A DNA stretch of 64,000 nucleotides from Pseudomonas sp. KBW05 (GCF_003852405.1 NZ_QAJM01000016.1:386071-450070), one strand, 5' to 3'; counted from the stretch's first letter, positions 13,884 to 24,137 are shown. Notes: generated by a model not told the origin, from the sequence alone. Numbers and translations are program-made.

Positions 13884-15775
13884 GCGCTTTGCTCCAACTG
13901 ACGGCCCGCGCCGCGTTTTTTCAAATGAATCATCAACAGCGAAATGGCTGCCGGGGTGACGCCGGGGATACGTGAAGCCTGGCCCAGGGTTTCTGGCCGA
14001 GTTATCCCCAGCTTGCTTTGAATTTCTTTCGACAACCCGGAAATCCCGGTGTAATCGATATCCACAGGCAGCTTGGTGTCTTCACTGGCGCGCAGGCGAG
14101 CGATCTCATCCTGCTGGCGATCGATGTAACCGGCGTACTTGGTCTTGATCTCGACCTGTTCGGCGACCTGTGGGTCTTCTGCGCCACCGCCGGTCACTTC
14201 GACCAGACCAGCGTAGTCGATTTCCGGGCGCGACAGCAGGTTGAGCAAGTTGTACTCGTGGGTCAGCGGCGTGCCGAATTTCTCGGCAATCGCATCGCCC
14301 TGCTCGGTGCCCGGGCGAACCCAGGTGCTTTTCAGGCGTTGCTCTTCCAGGGTGATGCTTTCGCGTTTCTTGCAGAAGGCTTCCCAACGCGCGTCATCGA
14401 CCAAGCCCAGCTCGCGACCTTTTTCGGTCAAGCGCAGGTCGGCGTTGTCTTCGCGCAGGATCAGACGGTATTCCGCCCGGGAAGTGAACATCCGGTACGG
14501 TTCCTGGGTACCCAGGGTAATCAGGTCATCCACCAACACGCCGATGTACGCTTCGTCGCGACGCGGGCACCAGCTGTCTTTGCCCTGTGCACGCAGTGCG
14601 GCGTTGGTCCCGGCCAGCAAACCTTGGGCGCCGGCTTCTTCGTAACCGGTGGTGCCGTTGATTTGGCCGGCGAAGAACAAACCGCCGATCACTTTGGTTT
14701 CCAGGCTGTACTTCAGGTCACGCGGATCAAAATAGTCGTACTCGATGGCGTAGCCCGGACGCACGATGTGCGCGTTTTCCATGCCACGAATCGATTGCAC
14801 GATCTGGATTTGCACGTCGAACGGCAGGGAAGTGGAAATGCCGTTCGGGTACAGCTCATGGGTAGTCAAGCCTTCGGGCTCGATAAAGACCTGGTGGCTT
14901 TCCTTGTCGGCAAAGCGGTGGATCTTGTCTTCGATCGACGGGCAATAACGCGGGCCAATACCTTCGATTACCCCGGAATACATCGGCGAACGGTCGAGGT
15001 TCGCGGCAATGATTTCGTGGGTACGCGCGTTCGTGTGGGTAATCCAGCAGCTCACCTGTTTCGGGTGCTGCTCTTTGGAACCCATGAACGACATCACCGG
15101 AATCGGTGTATCACCGGCTTGTTCGGTCATGACCGAGAAATCCACAGAACGCCCGTCGATACGCGGCGGGGTCCCGGTTTTCAGGCGACCGACGCGCAGC
15201 GGCAATTCACGCAGGCGTTTTGCCAGGGCAATCGACGGCGGATCACCGGCGCGACCGCCGGAATAGTTCTGCATACCTATGTGGATAAGTCCGCCGAGGA
15301 ACGTACCGGTGGTCAACACCACGGATTCTGCGAAGAAACGCAGGCCCATCTGAGTGACAACACCGCGTACCTGGTCTTGCTCGACGATCAGGTCATCCGC
15401 AGCTTGTTGAAATATCCACAGGTTCGGTTGGTTTTCCAGGGTTTCGCGTACAGCCGCCTTGTACAGGATGCGGTCGGCTTGTGCCCGAGTGGCACGCACG
15501 GCCGGGCCTTTACGGCTGTTCAGCACGCGAAATTGAATACCACCCTTGTCGGTAGCCATGGCCATCACGCCGCCAAGGGCGTCGATTTCTTTAACCAAAT
15601 GGCTTTTGCCGATCCCACCAATGGCGGGGTTGCAACTCATTGCACCGAGGGTTTCCACGTTGTGCGTGAGCAACAGGGTTTTTACGCCCATGCGTGCTGA
15701 CGCCAGTGCTGCCTCGGTACCGGCATGACCGCCGCCGATGACGATCACTTCAAAACGGGAAGGGAAATCCACCAC
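13880..15775 (-). CDS. mnmG: tRNA uridine-34 carboxymethylaminomethyl modification enzyme MnmG
   Basis: An FAD-dependent enzyme that, with MnmE, installs the cmnm5 group on wobble uridine 34. The dinucleotide motif [10 protein letters not shown] is at residues 14-23, and the [12 protein letters not shown] segment follows. The length of 631 is normal. The start is GTG at 15775, preceded by an AGGTG ribosome-binding site. A perfect DnaA box (15280) is inside. Its partner gene mnmE is not adjacent: an origin-like region and an iron-uptake cassette lie between them. Confidence 0.97.
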   Translation of the reverse strand: MVDFPSRFEVIVIGGGHAGTEAALASARMGVKTLLLTHNVETLGAMSCNPAIGGIGKSHLVKEIDALGGVMAMATDKGGIQFRVLNSRKGPAVRATRAQADRILYKAAVRETLENQPNLWIFQQAADDLIVEQDQVRGVVTQMGLRFFAESVVLTTGTFLGGLIHIGMQNYSGGRAGDPPSIALAKRLRELPLRVGRLKTGTPPRIDGRSVDFSVMTEQAGDTPIPVMSFMGSKEQHPKQVSCWITHTNARTHEIIAANLDRSPMYSGVIEGIGPRYCPSIEDKIHRFADKESHQVFIEPEGLTTHELYPNGISTSLPFDVQIQIVQSIRGMENAHIVRPGYAIEYDYFDPRDLKYSLETKVIGGLFFAGQINGTTGYEEAGAQGLLAGTNAALRAQGKDSWCPRRDEAYIGVLVDDLITLGTQEPYRMFTSRAEYRLILREDNADLRLTEKGRELGLVDDARWEAFCKKRESITLEEQRLKSTWVRPGTEQGDAIAEKFGTPLTHEYNLLNLLSRPEIDYAGLVEVTGGGAEDPQVAEQVEIKTKYAGYIDRQQDEIARLRASEDTKLPVDIDYTGISGLSKEIQSKLGITRPETLGQASRIPGVTPAAISLLMIHLKKRGAGRQLEQSA

Positions 15776-15844
15776 GCACCTCGTGCCTGCTTATGTAGGT
15801 AATCAGGAATTGTCTGTTGAAAGGGTTTTGGAGCTTTGGCGGCA

Positions 15845-15850
15845 AGTATA
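15845..15850 (-). promoter_or_regulatory. Candidate -10 element for the mnmG operon
   Basis: On the minus strand the hexamer TATACT lies about 70 nt upstream of the mnmG start. The region 17 nt further upstream (TTCTTT) is a poor -35 match, so this is a weak call based on the -10 alone. Confidence 0.3.
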
Positions 15851-16101
15851 GGGACTTAGCCCTTCCTAAAGAACCCTTTGCACAAAATTTAACCAGCTGT
15901 GGATGAATCACAGACAATAGAAATTAAAAGAGAGAAATTTATTAAATCTTTGTTTTTATGTTTATTTCTACTGAGCCTACTTTCTGTGGATAGATCTCTA
16001 CAGGCCTTTATTTACGTTGTGTACAGCGATTCAAAAGTCTGTGGTCATGTGCCAATGAGGGCCTTGGATAAGTGCTTTAAGCCTGTGGATTAAACAGGTG
16101 G

Positions 16102-16110
16102 TTATCCACA
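16102..16110 (+). promoter_or_regulatory. DnaA box (perfect)
   Basis: Exact TTATCCACA in the mnmG-proximal intergenic region, with several near-matches around it. Confidence 0.8.
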
Positions 16111-16297
16111 GACGGGTTTATCTTCAGTTTTCAAGCCCTGTTATCAACTGGGCACAGGGGCGGTTATTCACAGGGCTTAATCCACAGAAATCGATGAATC
16201 GCTGGGTATTTCGGGCGTAACGAAGCCGCCGTAATCTTTCGATTCGCAGCTGGGCACGTAAAAGAGAGACCTATTGTGAGAAAACCGCAGTGCAGTT

Positions 16298-16316
16298 AAT
16301 AATAGCGATTATCATT
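16298..16316. promoter_or_regulatory. Fur box upstream of the FecI-type sigma gene
   Basis: AATAATAGCGATTATCATT resembles the 19-bp Fur consensus GATAATGATAATCATTATC, with the right half nearly exact. It ends 20 bp before the sigma-factor start, as expected for iron repression of a FecI-type regulator. Confidence 0.75.
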
Positions 16317-16335
16317 AACCTGCCTGTCGCGCCCT

Positions 16336-16842
16336 ATGTCCCCTCCTTCACACACGGCCGCCGTCCAGCACATCTACGAACAGCACCATTCGTGGCTGCA
16401 GGGATGGCTCAAAGGCAAATTGCATGACGCTTGCGATGCGGCCGACGTAGCACACGATACGTTTGTGCGAATCCTGGCCGGGCGCCATGCTGCGCAGATC
16501 ATGGAACCGCGTGACTATCTGGCGACCATTGCCAGAGGCCTGGTGATCGACCGTTATCGTCGGCATGCCGTCGAACAGGCTTATAAGCAAACCCTGGCCG
16601 AGCGCCCTGACGCCACAGCCATCAGTGAAGAAGACAAGGCAATCATCATCGAAACCCTGGTGGCTGTGGATAAAGCACTGTCTGGCCTGGGGGAGCGAGC
16701 GCGGCGGATTTTCATGCTGTCGCAGATCGACGGGCTGACTTATCAACAAATCGCCGATCAACTGCAGGTTTCCCTGACCACCGTGAAAAAACACATGGTC
16801 CGCGCGCTGACCGAGTGCGCGTTGATCATGGCCAGCCTCTGA
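16336..16842 (+). CDS. FecI-family ECF sigma factor (iron uptake)
   Basis: A 168-residue ECF sigma factor. Region 2 lies at about 10-75 (DAADVAHDTFVRILAGR, with the promoter-recognition helix YLATIARGLVIDRYRR). Region 4 lies at about 110-160 (LTYQQIADQLQVSLTTVKKH). The order sigma, FecR-type anti-sigma, TonB-dependent transducer and the upstream Fur box point to cell-surface signalling for a siderophore. The expected target is the receptor gene at 17877. The stop overlaps the next start by 1 nt. A perfect DnaA box (16665) lies inside. The specific siderophore is unknown. Confidence 0.92.
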   Translation: MSPPSHTAAVQHIYEQHHSWLQGWLKGKLHDACDAADVAHDTFVRILAGRHAAQIMEPRDYLATIARGLVIDRYRRHAVEQAYKQTLAERPDATAISEEDKAIIIETLVAVDKALSGLGERARRIFMLSQIDGLTYQQIADQLQVSLTTVKKHMVRALTECALIMASL

Positions 16843-17786
16843 TGGCAGCGCCTGACCGCAAGACCTTCGAGGCGGCTGCCAGCTGGTATGTGCAGTTTCA
16901 GTCACAACCGCCAACACCTGCCGAACGATACGCCTGGCAACAATGGCTCAATGGCGATCCGTCTCATCAAGCGGCGTGGAACCAGATGGAACAATTGCAG
17001 CGCAGTCTTGGTGCCCTGCCCCAGGACGTTACCCGCCGAGCCTTGTCGACCACGCAACAACGCCGGGAGGTGCTCAAGTGGATGCTGGCACTCGGCGGCG
17101 CTGGGTATCTCGGTTGGAATGTTCAGCAACACACGCCCCTGGGCAACGTATGGGCCGACTACCGCACTGCTGTAGGACAGCGGCGGCGTATCGAACTGGC
17201 CGATGGAACGCAGATTGACCTCAATACCGGCACCGCCATCGATGTCGCGTTCGATGGACGCCAGCGCCTGATTCGTCTGCGCGAAGGTGAAGTACTTATC
17301 CACACCGGTAAATTGGGTGGCCAAACGCCCTTTTATGTCGACACTCGCCAAGGCCGGGTCCAGGCATTGGGTACGCGGTTCAGCGTACGCCAACTGGCGG
17401 ATTCCACCCGGGTCGGTGTGTTGGAGGACACGGTAAGCGTGTCGCCAGGTGATCAGCCTTCACACCGCCGTGTGCTCGTCGCCGGCGAAAGTGCTGACTT
17501 CGATCGGCAGAACGTCGGACCGGATCAACAGTATTTTCGTACTCAAGCTGCTTGGGTTGATGGCCAGTTGATCGTTTTGGACGCCCGCCTTGGTGACGTC
17601 ATCGACGAACTGGCCCGTTACCGCCCCGGCACCCTCCAGTGCGACCGGGCTTCGCAGCGCCTGCGCGTGTCCGGCACGTTTCGCCTGGATTCCACCGATG
17701 CCGTGCTGGCCAACCTGCAGGCGACGCTGCCGATCCAGGTGAAATACTTCACCCGCTATTGGGTGTCGGTGCAGCGAATCGGCTGA
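16842..17786 (+). CDS. FecR-family anti-sigma regulator
   Basis: A 314-residue transmembrane regulator that relays the signal from the outer-membrane transducer to the sigma factor. The N-terminal cytoplasmic domain (about 8-50, ASWYVQFQSQPPTPAERYAW) resembles the sigma-binding domain of the family. RRxxLKWxLALGG at 74-86, a twin-arginine-like motif, leads into a short membrane segment. The periplasmic FecR domain (about 110-205) and a C-terminal signalling domain follow. I chose the ATG at 16842 because it overlaps the sigma stop (TGATG). A DnaA box at 17296 lies inside. Confidence 0.92.
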   Translation: MAAPDRKTFEAAASWYVQFQSQPPTPAERYAWQQWLNGDPSHQAAWNQMEQLQRSLGALPQDVTRRALSTTQQRREVLKWMLALGGAGYLGWNVQQHTPLGNVWADYRTAVGQRRRIELADGTQIDLNTGTAIDVAFDGRQRLIRLREGEVLIHTGKLGGQTPFYVDTRQGRVQALGTRFSVRQLADSTRVGVLEDTVSVSPGDQPSHRRVLVAGESADFDRQNVGPDQQYFRTQAAWVDGQLIVLDARLGDVIDELARYRPGTLQCDRASQRLRVSGTFRLDSTDAVLANLQATLPIQVKYFTRYWVSVQRIG

Positions 17787-17876
17787 CAAAAAAATAGTCC
17801 ACAAGGGGGTTATCTTTTTTCTACCTGGCGCGGCCCTACAGGTAATTACGACGCAACCTTCAGGGCTTCCTCACAC

Positions 17877-20303
17877 ATGCGCCTTCCTAACCAGCTTCGC
17901 CAGCGACTCTCCTGCCACGGCATTACGTACGGTCTACTGTTGAGCGCCGCCACTGCCGTCGGGGTGTTCCTGCCTTCCAGTGCGATGGCTGCGCACTACA
18001 GCATTGCCGCCGGCCCGCTGGACAGCGCCTTGAGCCAATTCGCCGCCAGGGCCAATATCATTCTGTCTTTTTCCCCACAGCAAACCGCACGATTGCGCAC
18101 TCCGGGGTTGGTTGGGGATTACTCGGTAGAGCAGGGTTTCGCACAGCTACTGCGTGAATCTGGCCTACAAGCCGTCGTCCAGGCGCCGGGCAGTTATGTA
18201 TTACAAGCCGCACCCACCGGGGAATTGACGTTGGCCCCGACCACCATCAGTACTTATCAACAGGCTGGTTTCACTCAAGAGATCGCCGGGGACGTCGGCT
18301 ACAAGGCACAAAACAGTCGGGTCGGCACCAAGACCAGTACGCCTTTGTCGGAAACCCCGCGTTCGGTATCAGTAGTCACCGGACAGCGCATCAAGGACCA
18401 GAAGTCCCAGACCCTGACCGAAGTGCTCGGTTATGTGCCCGGTATCTTCGCACCGCCGTTCGCTGCCGGTGATGGTCTGGCGGGTGACCTGTTTTTCATT
18501 CGCGGTTTCAACGCCACCGATTACGGCTACGGATTGCTGCGCGATGGCCTACGCGTACAAGGCAATCGGTACGACACTACCAGCGAGCCCTATGGCCTGG
18601 AACGGGTCGAGATCTTCCGTGGCCCGTCGTCCCTGCTTTATGGCGAAAACGCTCCCGGCGGCCTGGTGAACCTGGTGAGCAAGCACCCAACCGCTGCGCC
18701 ACAGGGCGAGGTGCAACTGGGTTATGGCTCGAATAACCGTCGCCAACTGGGTGTGGATATCTCCGGCCCGCTCACGGATGCCGGCAATATCCTGGGTCGC
18801 GTGGTGATGCTTGGCCGCAAGTCTGAGACCCAAACGGACCATGTCCCGGATGACCGCCTCTACATCGCGCCGTCCCTGACCCTGAATTTCGACGATTACA
18901 ACACCCTGACGCTGTTGGCCAACTACCAGAAAGACCACACCAACCTGGAGCTTGGCTTACCCGCCGCGGGCACTTTGCTGACCAACCCGAATGGCAAGTT
19001 ATCCAAGCACACCATGCTCGGTGATCCGGACTGGAACACCTTTGAGCGGGAAGCCTGGAGCACCGGCTACGAGTTCAGTCACAGCTTCAACGACGAATGG
19101 CAGTTCCGCCAGAACTCGCGTTACATGCAGTCACGCATCAACCGTCATGAGACCTGGCCGGGCGACCTGAACAACCAAGGCTTCGGCACTCAGCTGAACA
19201 TGAACGCCTACGACCGCTACAACAAGTCGATGGTGTACTCCCTGGATAACCAACTGGAAGGAAAATTCCAGCTGGGCGAACTGGAAAACACTGTGCTGTT
19301 CGGCGCGAGCTACGACCGGACCTCGTTCAACCAGGATTGGGACGCTGGTTTCGCCGGAACCATCAATGTGTATAACCCGGTTTACCTGCGCGAACCGACC
19401 ACACCGCTCGCTATCCAAAACACCCTGCTGGAACAGCAGATGAAAGGGGTTTATGCACAGATCCAGAGTAAGTATGACCACTGGTTGTTCTTGCTTGGCG
19501 GTCGTCAGGATTGGGTAGACAGTGACTTCCGCGACAAGGTGAAGCCTTCGACCGACTCCAGCACCACGGAACAGAAGTTCACCTACCAAGGTGGCGTGAT
19601 GTACCAATTCGACAACGGCCTGACGCCGTATGTCAGCTACTCCACCGCATTTGTGCCGGTGCAGCAGATCTCGGTGACAGGCTCACCGCTCAAGCCGATC
19701 ACCAGTCGTCAATACGAAGTGGGTTTGAAGTACGAGCCGATTGGCTGGGACACGGCGATGACACTGTCGGTGTATGACTTGCGCAAGGAGGACGATACCT
19801 ACCTCGATTCCACGACCAACACGTACCGCCAAGTGGGCGAGAGTCGCGCCAAAGGTGCGGAAGTCGAGATCAACAGCAACCTCACGCCGAACCTGAATGT
19901 GACGGCGGCTTACACCTATACCGACGCTCGGATAACCAAGGATACGGTCGGTTCCCTGGTAGAAGGCCGGCAGATGACGGGAGTTCCCCGCAACCAGGCG
20001 TCGATCTGGGGCAAATACCGCATGCTCGATGGCCCACTCAAGGGGCTGTCTTTTGGCGGCGGCGTGCGTTACTTCGACAGCGCGTTTTCCTACAGCAAGC
20101 CGAGCTTGTACGGCAAGCTCGACCCTGGAAGCGTCACATTGGTGGATGCGGTTGTGGGTTATCAGATCGACCCGCACTGGTCGCTGGACCTGAACGCCAA
20201 GAACCTGTTCGACAAAGAATATGTGTCAGGGTGCAACGATGCGGGGCGTTGCTACTGGGGCGACAGCCGTACCTTGCTGGGTACGGTGTCGTATAACTGG
20301 TAA
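17877..20303 (+). CDS. TonB-dependent siderophore receptor / signal transducer
   Basis: An outer-membrane ferric-siderophore receptor of 808 residues. A signal peptide ends near residue 38 (SSAMA). The N-terminal STN signalling domain (about 40-110, YSIAAGPLDSALSQFAARAN) marks it as a transducer that talks to the FecR protein. The plug domain (about 155-270) and 22-strand barrel follow, ending in the aromatic VSYNW. Two Cys near the C terminus (SGCNDAGRC) occur in FhuA/FiuA-type hydroxamate receptors, so a ferrichrome-like ligand is possible but unproven. Expression is probably driven by the upstream ECF sigma factor. Confidence 0.92.
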   Translation: MRLPNQLRQRLSCHGITYGLLLSAATAVGVFLPSSAMAAHYSIAAGPLDSALSQFAARANIILSFSPQQTARLRTPGLVGDYSVEQGFAQLLRESGLQAVVQAPGSYVLQAAPTGELTLAPTTISTYQQAGFTQEIAGDVGYKAQNSRVGTKTSTPLSETPRSVSVVTGQRIKDQKSQTLTEVLGYVPGIFAPPFAAGDGLAGDLFFIRGFNATDYGYGLLRDGLRVQGNRYDTTSEPYGLERVEIFRGPSSLLYGENAPGGLVNLVSKHPTAAPQGEVQLGYGSNNRRQLGVDISGPLTDAGNILGRVVMLGRKSETQTDHVPDDRLYIAPSLTLNFDDYNTLTLLANYQKDHTNLELGLPAAGTLLTNPNGKLSKHTMLGDPDWNTFEREAWSTGYEFSHSFNDEWQFRQNSRYMQSRINRHETWPGDLNNQGFGTQLNMNAYDRYNKSMVYSLDNQLEGKFQLGELENTVLFGASYDRTSFNQDWDAGFAGTINVYNPVYLREPTTPLAIQNTLLEQQMKGVYAQIQSKYDHWLFLLGGRQDWVDSDFRDKVKPSTDSSTTEQKFTYQGGVMYQFDNGLTPYVSYSTAFVPVQQISVTGSPLKPITSRQYEVGLKYEPIGWDTAMTLSVYDLRKEDDTYLDSTTNTYRQVGESRAKGAEVEINSNLTPNLNVTAAYTYTDARITKDTVGSLVEGRQMTGVPRNQASIWGKYRMLDGPLKGLSFGGGVRYFDSAFSYSKPSLYGKLDPGSVTLVDAVVGYQIDPHWSLDLNAKNLFDKEYVSGCNDAGRCYWGDSRTLLGTVSYNW

Positions 20304-20308
20304 AGCGC

Positions 20309-20317
20309 TGTGGATAA
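20309..20317 (-). promoter_or_regulatory. DnaA box (perfect) in a 19-bp convergent gap
   Basis: Exact TGTGGATAA (TTATCCACA on the minus strand) lies between the convergent stops of the receptor gene and mnmE. Confidence 0.7.
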
Positions 20318-20322
20318 CTCGG

Positions 20323-21693
20323 CTATTTGCCGATGCAGAAACTGGAAAAGATCCGCCCCAACAAATCATCAGAGCTAAATGCCCCGGTGATTTCCCCCAA
20401 CAGCTGCTGCGCCTGGCGTAAATCTTCGGCCAGCAGCTCTCCTGCGCCCGCCAAGGTCAGCTGTGCCCGACCATGTTCCAGCGCCGCGCTGGCATGGCGC
20501 AGCGCCTCCAGGTGCCTGCGGCGCGCACTGAAGCTGCTTTCCGAGGTCTGCTCGTAGCCCATGCAGGCCTTGAGATGGTCGCGAAGCAGTTCCAGGCCAT
20601 CACCCGCTGACTTGGCGCTCAGGCTGATGGTGACGTGGCCATCCTCGCTGGTTTCCATGGCAATCGCCTCGCCCGTCAGGTCAGCCTTGTTACGGATTAA
20701 CGTGACTTTGGCCGGGTCTGGCCGCTGTTCGAGGAATTCCGGCCACAGGGCAAAGGGGTCCACTGCCTCAGGCGCGGTGGCATCCACCACCAGCAACACG
20801 CGATCGGCCTCACTGATGGCCTTGAGCGCCCGTTCCACGCCGATTTTCTCGACCTGGTCATCCGTATCACGCAAACCGGCGGTGTCGACCACATGCAGCG
20901 GCATGCCATCGATGTGGATATGTTCGCGCAGGATATCCCGCGTCGTGCCGGCAATCTCAGTGACGATCGCCGCTTCGCGCCCTGCCAGGGCGTTGAGCAG
21001 GCTGGATTTGCCGGCATTGGGGCGCCCGGCGATCACCACGGTCATGCCATCACGCAGCAAGGCACCCTGCCCGGCTTCGCGCAGCACTGTGGATAATTCC
21101 TCGCGGACTTTATCCAGCATCGCCAGCACGTGGCCATCGGCGAGGAAGTCGATTTCCTCTTCGGGAAAATCAATCGCCGCCTCGACATAGATGCGCAAGC
21201 TGATCAGTTGCTCGGTCAAGTTATGCACACGCAGGGAAAACGCGCCCTGCAACGAGCGCAACGCATTACGCGCAGCCTGTGCAGAACTGGCCTCGATCAA
21301 GTCGGCAATCGCTTCGGCCTGGGCCAGGTCGAGCTTGTCGTTGAGAAACGCGCGCTCGCTGAATTCCCCCGGCCGCGCCAGGCGGCAGCCCAATTGCAGG
21401 CAGCGTTGCAGCAACATATCCAGGACGACCGGGCCACCGTGGCCCTGCAATTCCAGGACATCTTCACCGGTAAACGAATTTGGCCCTGGGAAATAAAGGG
21501 CCAGGCCTTCGTCCAACACGCTTTTGTCAGCATCCAGGAAGGGGCCGTAATGTGCGTACCGCGGTTTCAACTCCCGCCCGCTGATGGCCTGGGCAGCCAC
21601 ACCGGCAAGCGGCCCGGAAATACGCACAATACCGACACCGCCGCGACCTTGAGCGGTAGCGACAGCAGCGATGGTTTCACGAGGAGCACTCAT
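20323..21693 (-). CDS. mnmE: tRNA modification GTPase MnmE
   Basis: Partner of MnmG in cmnm5 modification of wobble uridine. The protein has an N-terminal formyl-THF-binding domain and a helical domain. An inserted G domain carries the P-loop [11 protein letters not shown] and NKAD-type motifs. The C-terminal motif CIGK provides catalytic Cys453. With the ATG at 21693 ([11 protein letters not shown]) the protein is 456 residues, the usual length; six upstream codons are possible but unlikely. A DnaA box (21088) lies inside. Confidence 0.97.
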   Translation of the reverse strand: MSAPRETIAAVATAQGRGGVGIVRISGPLAGVAAQAISGRELKPRYAHYGPFLDADKSVLDEGLALYFPGPNSFTGEDVLELQGHGGPVVLDMLLQRCLQLGCRLARPGEFSERAFLNDKLDLAQAEAIADLIEASSAQAARNALRSLQGAFSLRVHNLTEQLISLRIYVEAAIDFPEEEIDFLADGHVLAMLDKVREELSTVLREAGQGALLRDGMTVVIAGRPNAGKSSLLNALAGREAAIVTEIAGTTRDILREHIHIDGMPLHVVDTAGLRDTDDQVEKIGVERALKAISEADRVLLVVDATAPEAVDPFALWPEFLEQRPDPAKVTLIRNKADLTGEAIAMETSEDGHVTISLSAKSAGDGLELLRDHLKACMGYEQTSESSFSARRRHLEALRHASAALEHGRAQLTLAGAGELLAEDLRQAQQLLGEITGAFSSDDLLGRIFSSFCIGK

Positions 21694-21728
21694 CAGCAGG
21701 TTCCAGAACAAAAGTGACGGAAAGCAAA

Positions 21729-21747
21729 ACGCCCCACTAGGGGGCGT
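21729..21747 (-). terminator. Terminator after yidC
   Basis: A 7-bp GC-rich stem (ACGCCCC paired with GGGGCGT) encloses the loop ACTAG. On the minus strand TTTTGCTTT follows. It lies between yidC and mnmE. Confidence 0.75.
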
Positions 21748-21772
21748 CTTGAGTGGTTACCCACAGAGTAAA

Positions 21773-23476
21773 TTACGCTTCGGCTTTTTTGGTAGCCGCT
21801 TCGATTTTACGTGTGATGTACCACTGTTGAGAGATCGACAACACGTTGTTGACTACCCAGTACAGCACCAGACCAGCTGGGAACCACAGGAAGAAGAAGG
21901 TGAAGATGATTGGCATCATTTTCATTACCTTGGCCTGCATCGGATCCGGCGGAGTCGGGTTCAGACGCTGCTGGATAAACATGGTCGCGCCCATGATGAT
22001 CGGCAGAATAAAGAACGGGTCTTTGATCGACAGGTCAGTAATCCACAGGATGAACGGCGCCTGGCGCATTTCCACGCTTTCCAGGAGAACCCAGTAAAGC
22101 GACAGGAATACTGGCATCTGTACCAGAATCGGCAAGCATCCACCCAGCGGGTTGATCTTCTCTTTCTTGTACAGCTCCATCATGGCCTGCGACATTTTCT
22201 GCCGGTCGTCACCATGTTGCTCTTTCAACGCTGCCAGTTTCGGCGCCACGGCACGCATGCGCGCCATCGACTTGTAGCTGGCTGCCGACAGAGGGAAGAA
22301 GATCCCTTTGATCAGCATGGTCAAGAAGATGATCGAGAAGCCCCAGTTACCGACGATGCTGTGGATATGTTGCAGCAGCCAGAAAATCGGCTGGGCAATG
22401 AACCACAGAATGCCGTAGTCCACAGTCAGTTCCAGACCTGGGGACAACTCTTTGAGCACAGCCTGGCTTTTCGGGCCGGCGTACAGAGTGGCGCTGGTTT
22501 CAGCCTTGGCACCTGGTGCGACGGTCAACGCCGGGCCAGTGTAGCCAATGATGTAGTTGCCTTTGGTGTCCTTGCGCGCCGCAACCAGGTTGTTCTGGCC
22601 AGGCTGAGGAATCCACGCGGTCACGAAGTAGTGTTGCAACCAAGCAACCCAGCCGCCGTTCACGTTGTAGGTGATCGGTGCCTTTTGTTTGTCTTCGGCA
22701 ACCTTGTCGATATCTTTCATCGACACTTTTTTGTACGGCTCCGAACTTGTCCACAGGGCAGCGCCCAGGTAAGTCGCGGTGCCAGTAGCGGTGCTGGACG
22801 ACGGATCGGAGCTGGCATCACGCTTGAGCTGGGCAAACATTGCGCCAGTCCAAGGCTGCGCGCTCTGGTTGTCGATCAAGTAGGTGACAACGATGTCGTA
22901 CAGACCGCGTTTCAGAGTGAAACGCTTGATGTAGTTGACGCCATCCTTGCTGAACTTAAGGTCGACGACCAACTGGTCCTGGCCATCGGCCAGCTGATAA
23001 CTCTTCTTCTCCGAGGAGAAAACCGGACGACCGGTAGGGCTCGCATCAGGGCCGTTGGTGCCGATCAAGCCACTTTGAGCCTGATAAACACGTTCGCCAC
23101 CGTTATCGAACAACTGGAATGGAATTTCCGGGTGATCCTGACGACGCGGGTACAGAGGAAGTGTCAGTTTGGCGACATCGCCACCTTGCGGGTCGATAGC
23201 CAGGTCCAATACATCCGTTTTTACCTGGATGAGGTCTGTGCTGGCGGCAACTGGTACTTCGGCGGGTGCGTTTGTTTCGCCCGCTGCGCGTGGAATGTCA
23301 TCACTGGCGGCAGTGTTGGTGCCACTCACTGTATCGGGAAGCCCCGCTGGAACAGCATTGGCAGCAACATTCTGAGTCGGCAGGGCAGCTTGGCCGTAGT
23401 CCTGGTTCCAATTAAGGACCATGACGTAGGACACGATTGCCAGGGCGACGATCAGGATCGTGCGTTTAATATCCAT
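21773..23476 (-). CDS. yidC: Membrane protein insertase YidC
   Basis: An insertase of the inner membrane that works alone or with SecYEG. The 567-residue protein has an N-terminal membrane anchor (about 5-22). A large periplasmic domain follows, with a variable Ala/Pro-rich linker near residues 35-80. Five conserved C-terminal membrane helices end in a Lys-rich tail (TRKIEAATKKAEA). It starts 2 nt after yidD, in the conserved rpmH-rnpA-yidD-yidC order. Confidence 0.97.
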   Translation of the reverse strand: MDIKRTILIVALAIVSYVMVLNWNQDYGQAALPTQNVAANAVPAGLPDTVSGTNTAASDDIPRAAGETNAPAEVPVAASTDLIQVKTDVLDLAIDPQGGDVAKLTLPLYPRRQDHPEIPFQLFDNGGERVYQAQSGLIGTNGPDASPTGRPVFSSEKKSYQLADGQDQLVVDLKFSKDGVNYIKRFTLKRGLYDIVVTYLIDNQSAQPWTGAMFAQLKRDASSDPSSSTATGTATYLGAALWTSSEPYKKVSMKDIDKVAEDKQKAPITYNVNGGWVAWLQHYFVTAWIPQPGQNNLVAARKDTKGNYIIGYTGPALTVAPGAKAETSATLYAGPKSQAVLKELSPGLELTVDYGILWFIAQPIFWLLQHIHSIVGNWGFSIIFLTMLIKGIFFPLSAASYKSMARMRAVAPKLAALKEQHGDDRQKMSQAMMELYKKEKINPLGGCLPILVQMPVFLSLYWVLLESVEMRQAPFILWITDLSIKDPFFILPIIMGATMFIQQRLNPTPPDPMQAKVMKMMPIIFTFFFLWFPAGLVLYWVVNNVLSISQQWYITRKIEAATKKAEA

Positions 23477-23478
23477 GA

Positions 23479-23724
23479 TTACTCGGCCATCGAAGAAGAA
23501 CGGGAGGTAGGGATAGGCGGAACCGGGTCATAACCACCGGGATTCCACGGATGACAGCGACCTAAACGACGAAAGGTCAGCCAGCCACCGCGCAGAAGAC
23601 CATGATTTTCTATGGCCTCTAACGCGTAGCAGGAACAACTGGGGTAGAAACGACAGTGGTTGGCCATCAGGGGACTAATGGCATAGCGGTAAAACTGGAT
23701 CGGAACGATTGCCAGTTTACGCAT
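23479..23724 (-). CDS. yidD: Membrane protein insertion efficiency factor YidD
   Basis: A small 81-residue protein thought to assist YidC-dependent insertion. The conserved core is FYRYAISP followed by the Cys-rich [15 protein letters not shown], with the typical [12 protein letters not shown] end. The start overlaps the rnpA stop by 8 nt, suggesting coupled translation. Confidence 0.93.
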   Translation of the reverse strand: MRKLAIVPIQFYRYAISPLMANHCRFYPSCSCYALEAIENHGLLRGGWLTFRRLGRCHPWNPGGYDPVPPIPTSRSSSMAE

Positions 23725-24121
23725 CAGGACTGTCTACCCCTACAGTTTCGGTGCTGACTGCTGGTGCTGGCTTGTTGGTACGCGCCAAACGTTTCCAGAG
23801 CTTGCCGAAATGCTGAATCAATTCGGGGTTTTCTACGTCCCCCAAGCCTTTGCGCGCGACGATAACAATATCCCAACCAACCAGAGTGTCCTGGTGGAGG
23901 CGAAACGATTCGCGCATCAGACGCTTGAGGCGATTGCGCTCAACGGAGAGCTTTACGCTCTTCTTGCCGATCACCAACCCGAGACGGGGGTGATCCAGAT
24001 CGTTGTTACGCGCAAGGAGCAGGAGATTTTTCCCCGGAACCTTGCCGGTGGGGGAGTCAAAGACTGCCTTGAAGTGCCGGGGGGTTAGCAGACGCTTTTC
24101 CCGACTGAAGTCCTGACTCAC
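23717..24121 (-). CDS. rnpA: Ribonuclease P protein component
   Basis: The protein subunit of RNase P, which processes tRNA 5' ends. The family RNR motif reads [17 protein letters not shown] chose a GTG start at 24121 ([18 protein letters not shown]), giving 134 residues; an adjacent GTG at 24124 is equally possible. The longer open frame upstream overlaps rpmH and is not used. The gene is 16 nt downstream of rpmH. The C-terminal tail ([17 protein letters not shown]) is low-complexity. Confidence 0.93.
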   Translation of the reverse strand: MSQDFSREKRLLTPRHFKAVFDSPTGKVPGKNLLLLARNNDLDHPRLGLVIGKKSVKLSVERNRLKRLMRESFRLHQDTLVGWDIVIVARKGLGDVENPELIQHFGKLWKRLARTNKPAPAVSTETVGVDSPDA

Positions 24122-24137
24122 CACAGGTACCGGATTA

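Larger units (their letters stand above)
15776..16335. other. Origin-like, DnaA-box-rich intergenic region next to mnmG
   Basis: A 560-bp stretch with no convincing gene. It holds one perfect DnaA box (TTATCCACA, 16102-16110), a TTATTCACA variant (16164-16172) and near-matches at 15898, 15985, 16084 and 16178. An AT-rich segment covers about 15905-15975. The 3' end carries the Fur box and start of the sigma-factor gene. It looks like a second origin module or a DnaA-titrating site. The better oriC candidate is at 24.3-24.8 kb, because mnmE to rpmH would face a fork starting here. Confidence 0.55.

Noticed and set aside
15899-16093. A 64-codon plus-strand frame with a hydrophobic stretch in the mnmG-side origin-like region.
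   Set aside because: GTG start, no ribosome-binding site, composed of AT-rich and DnaA-box sequence; more likely chance.
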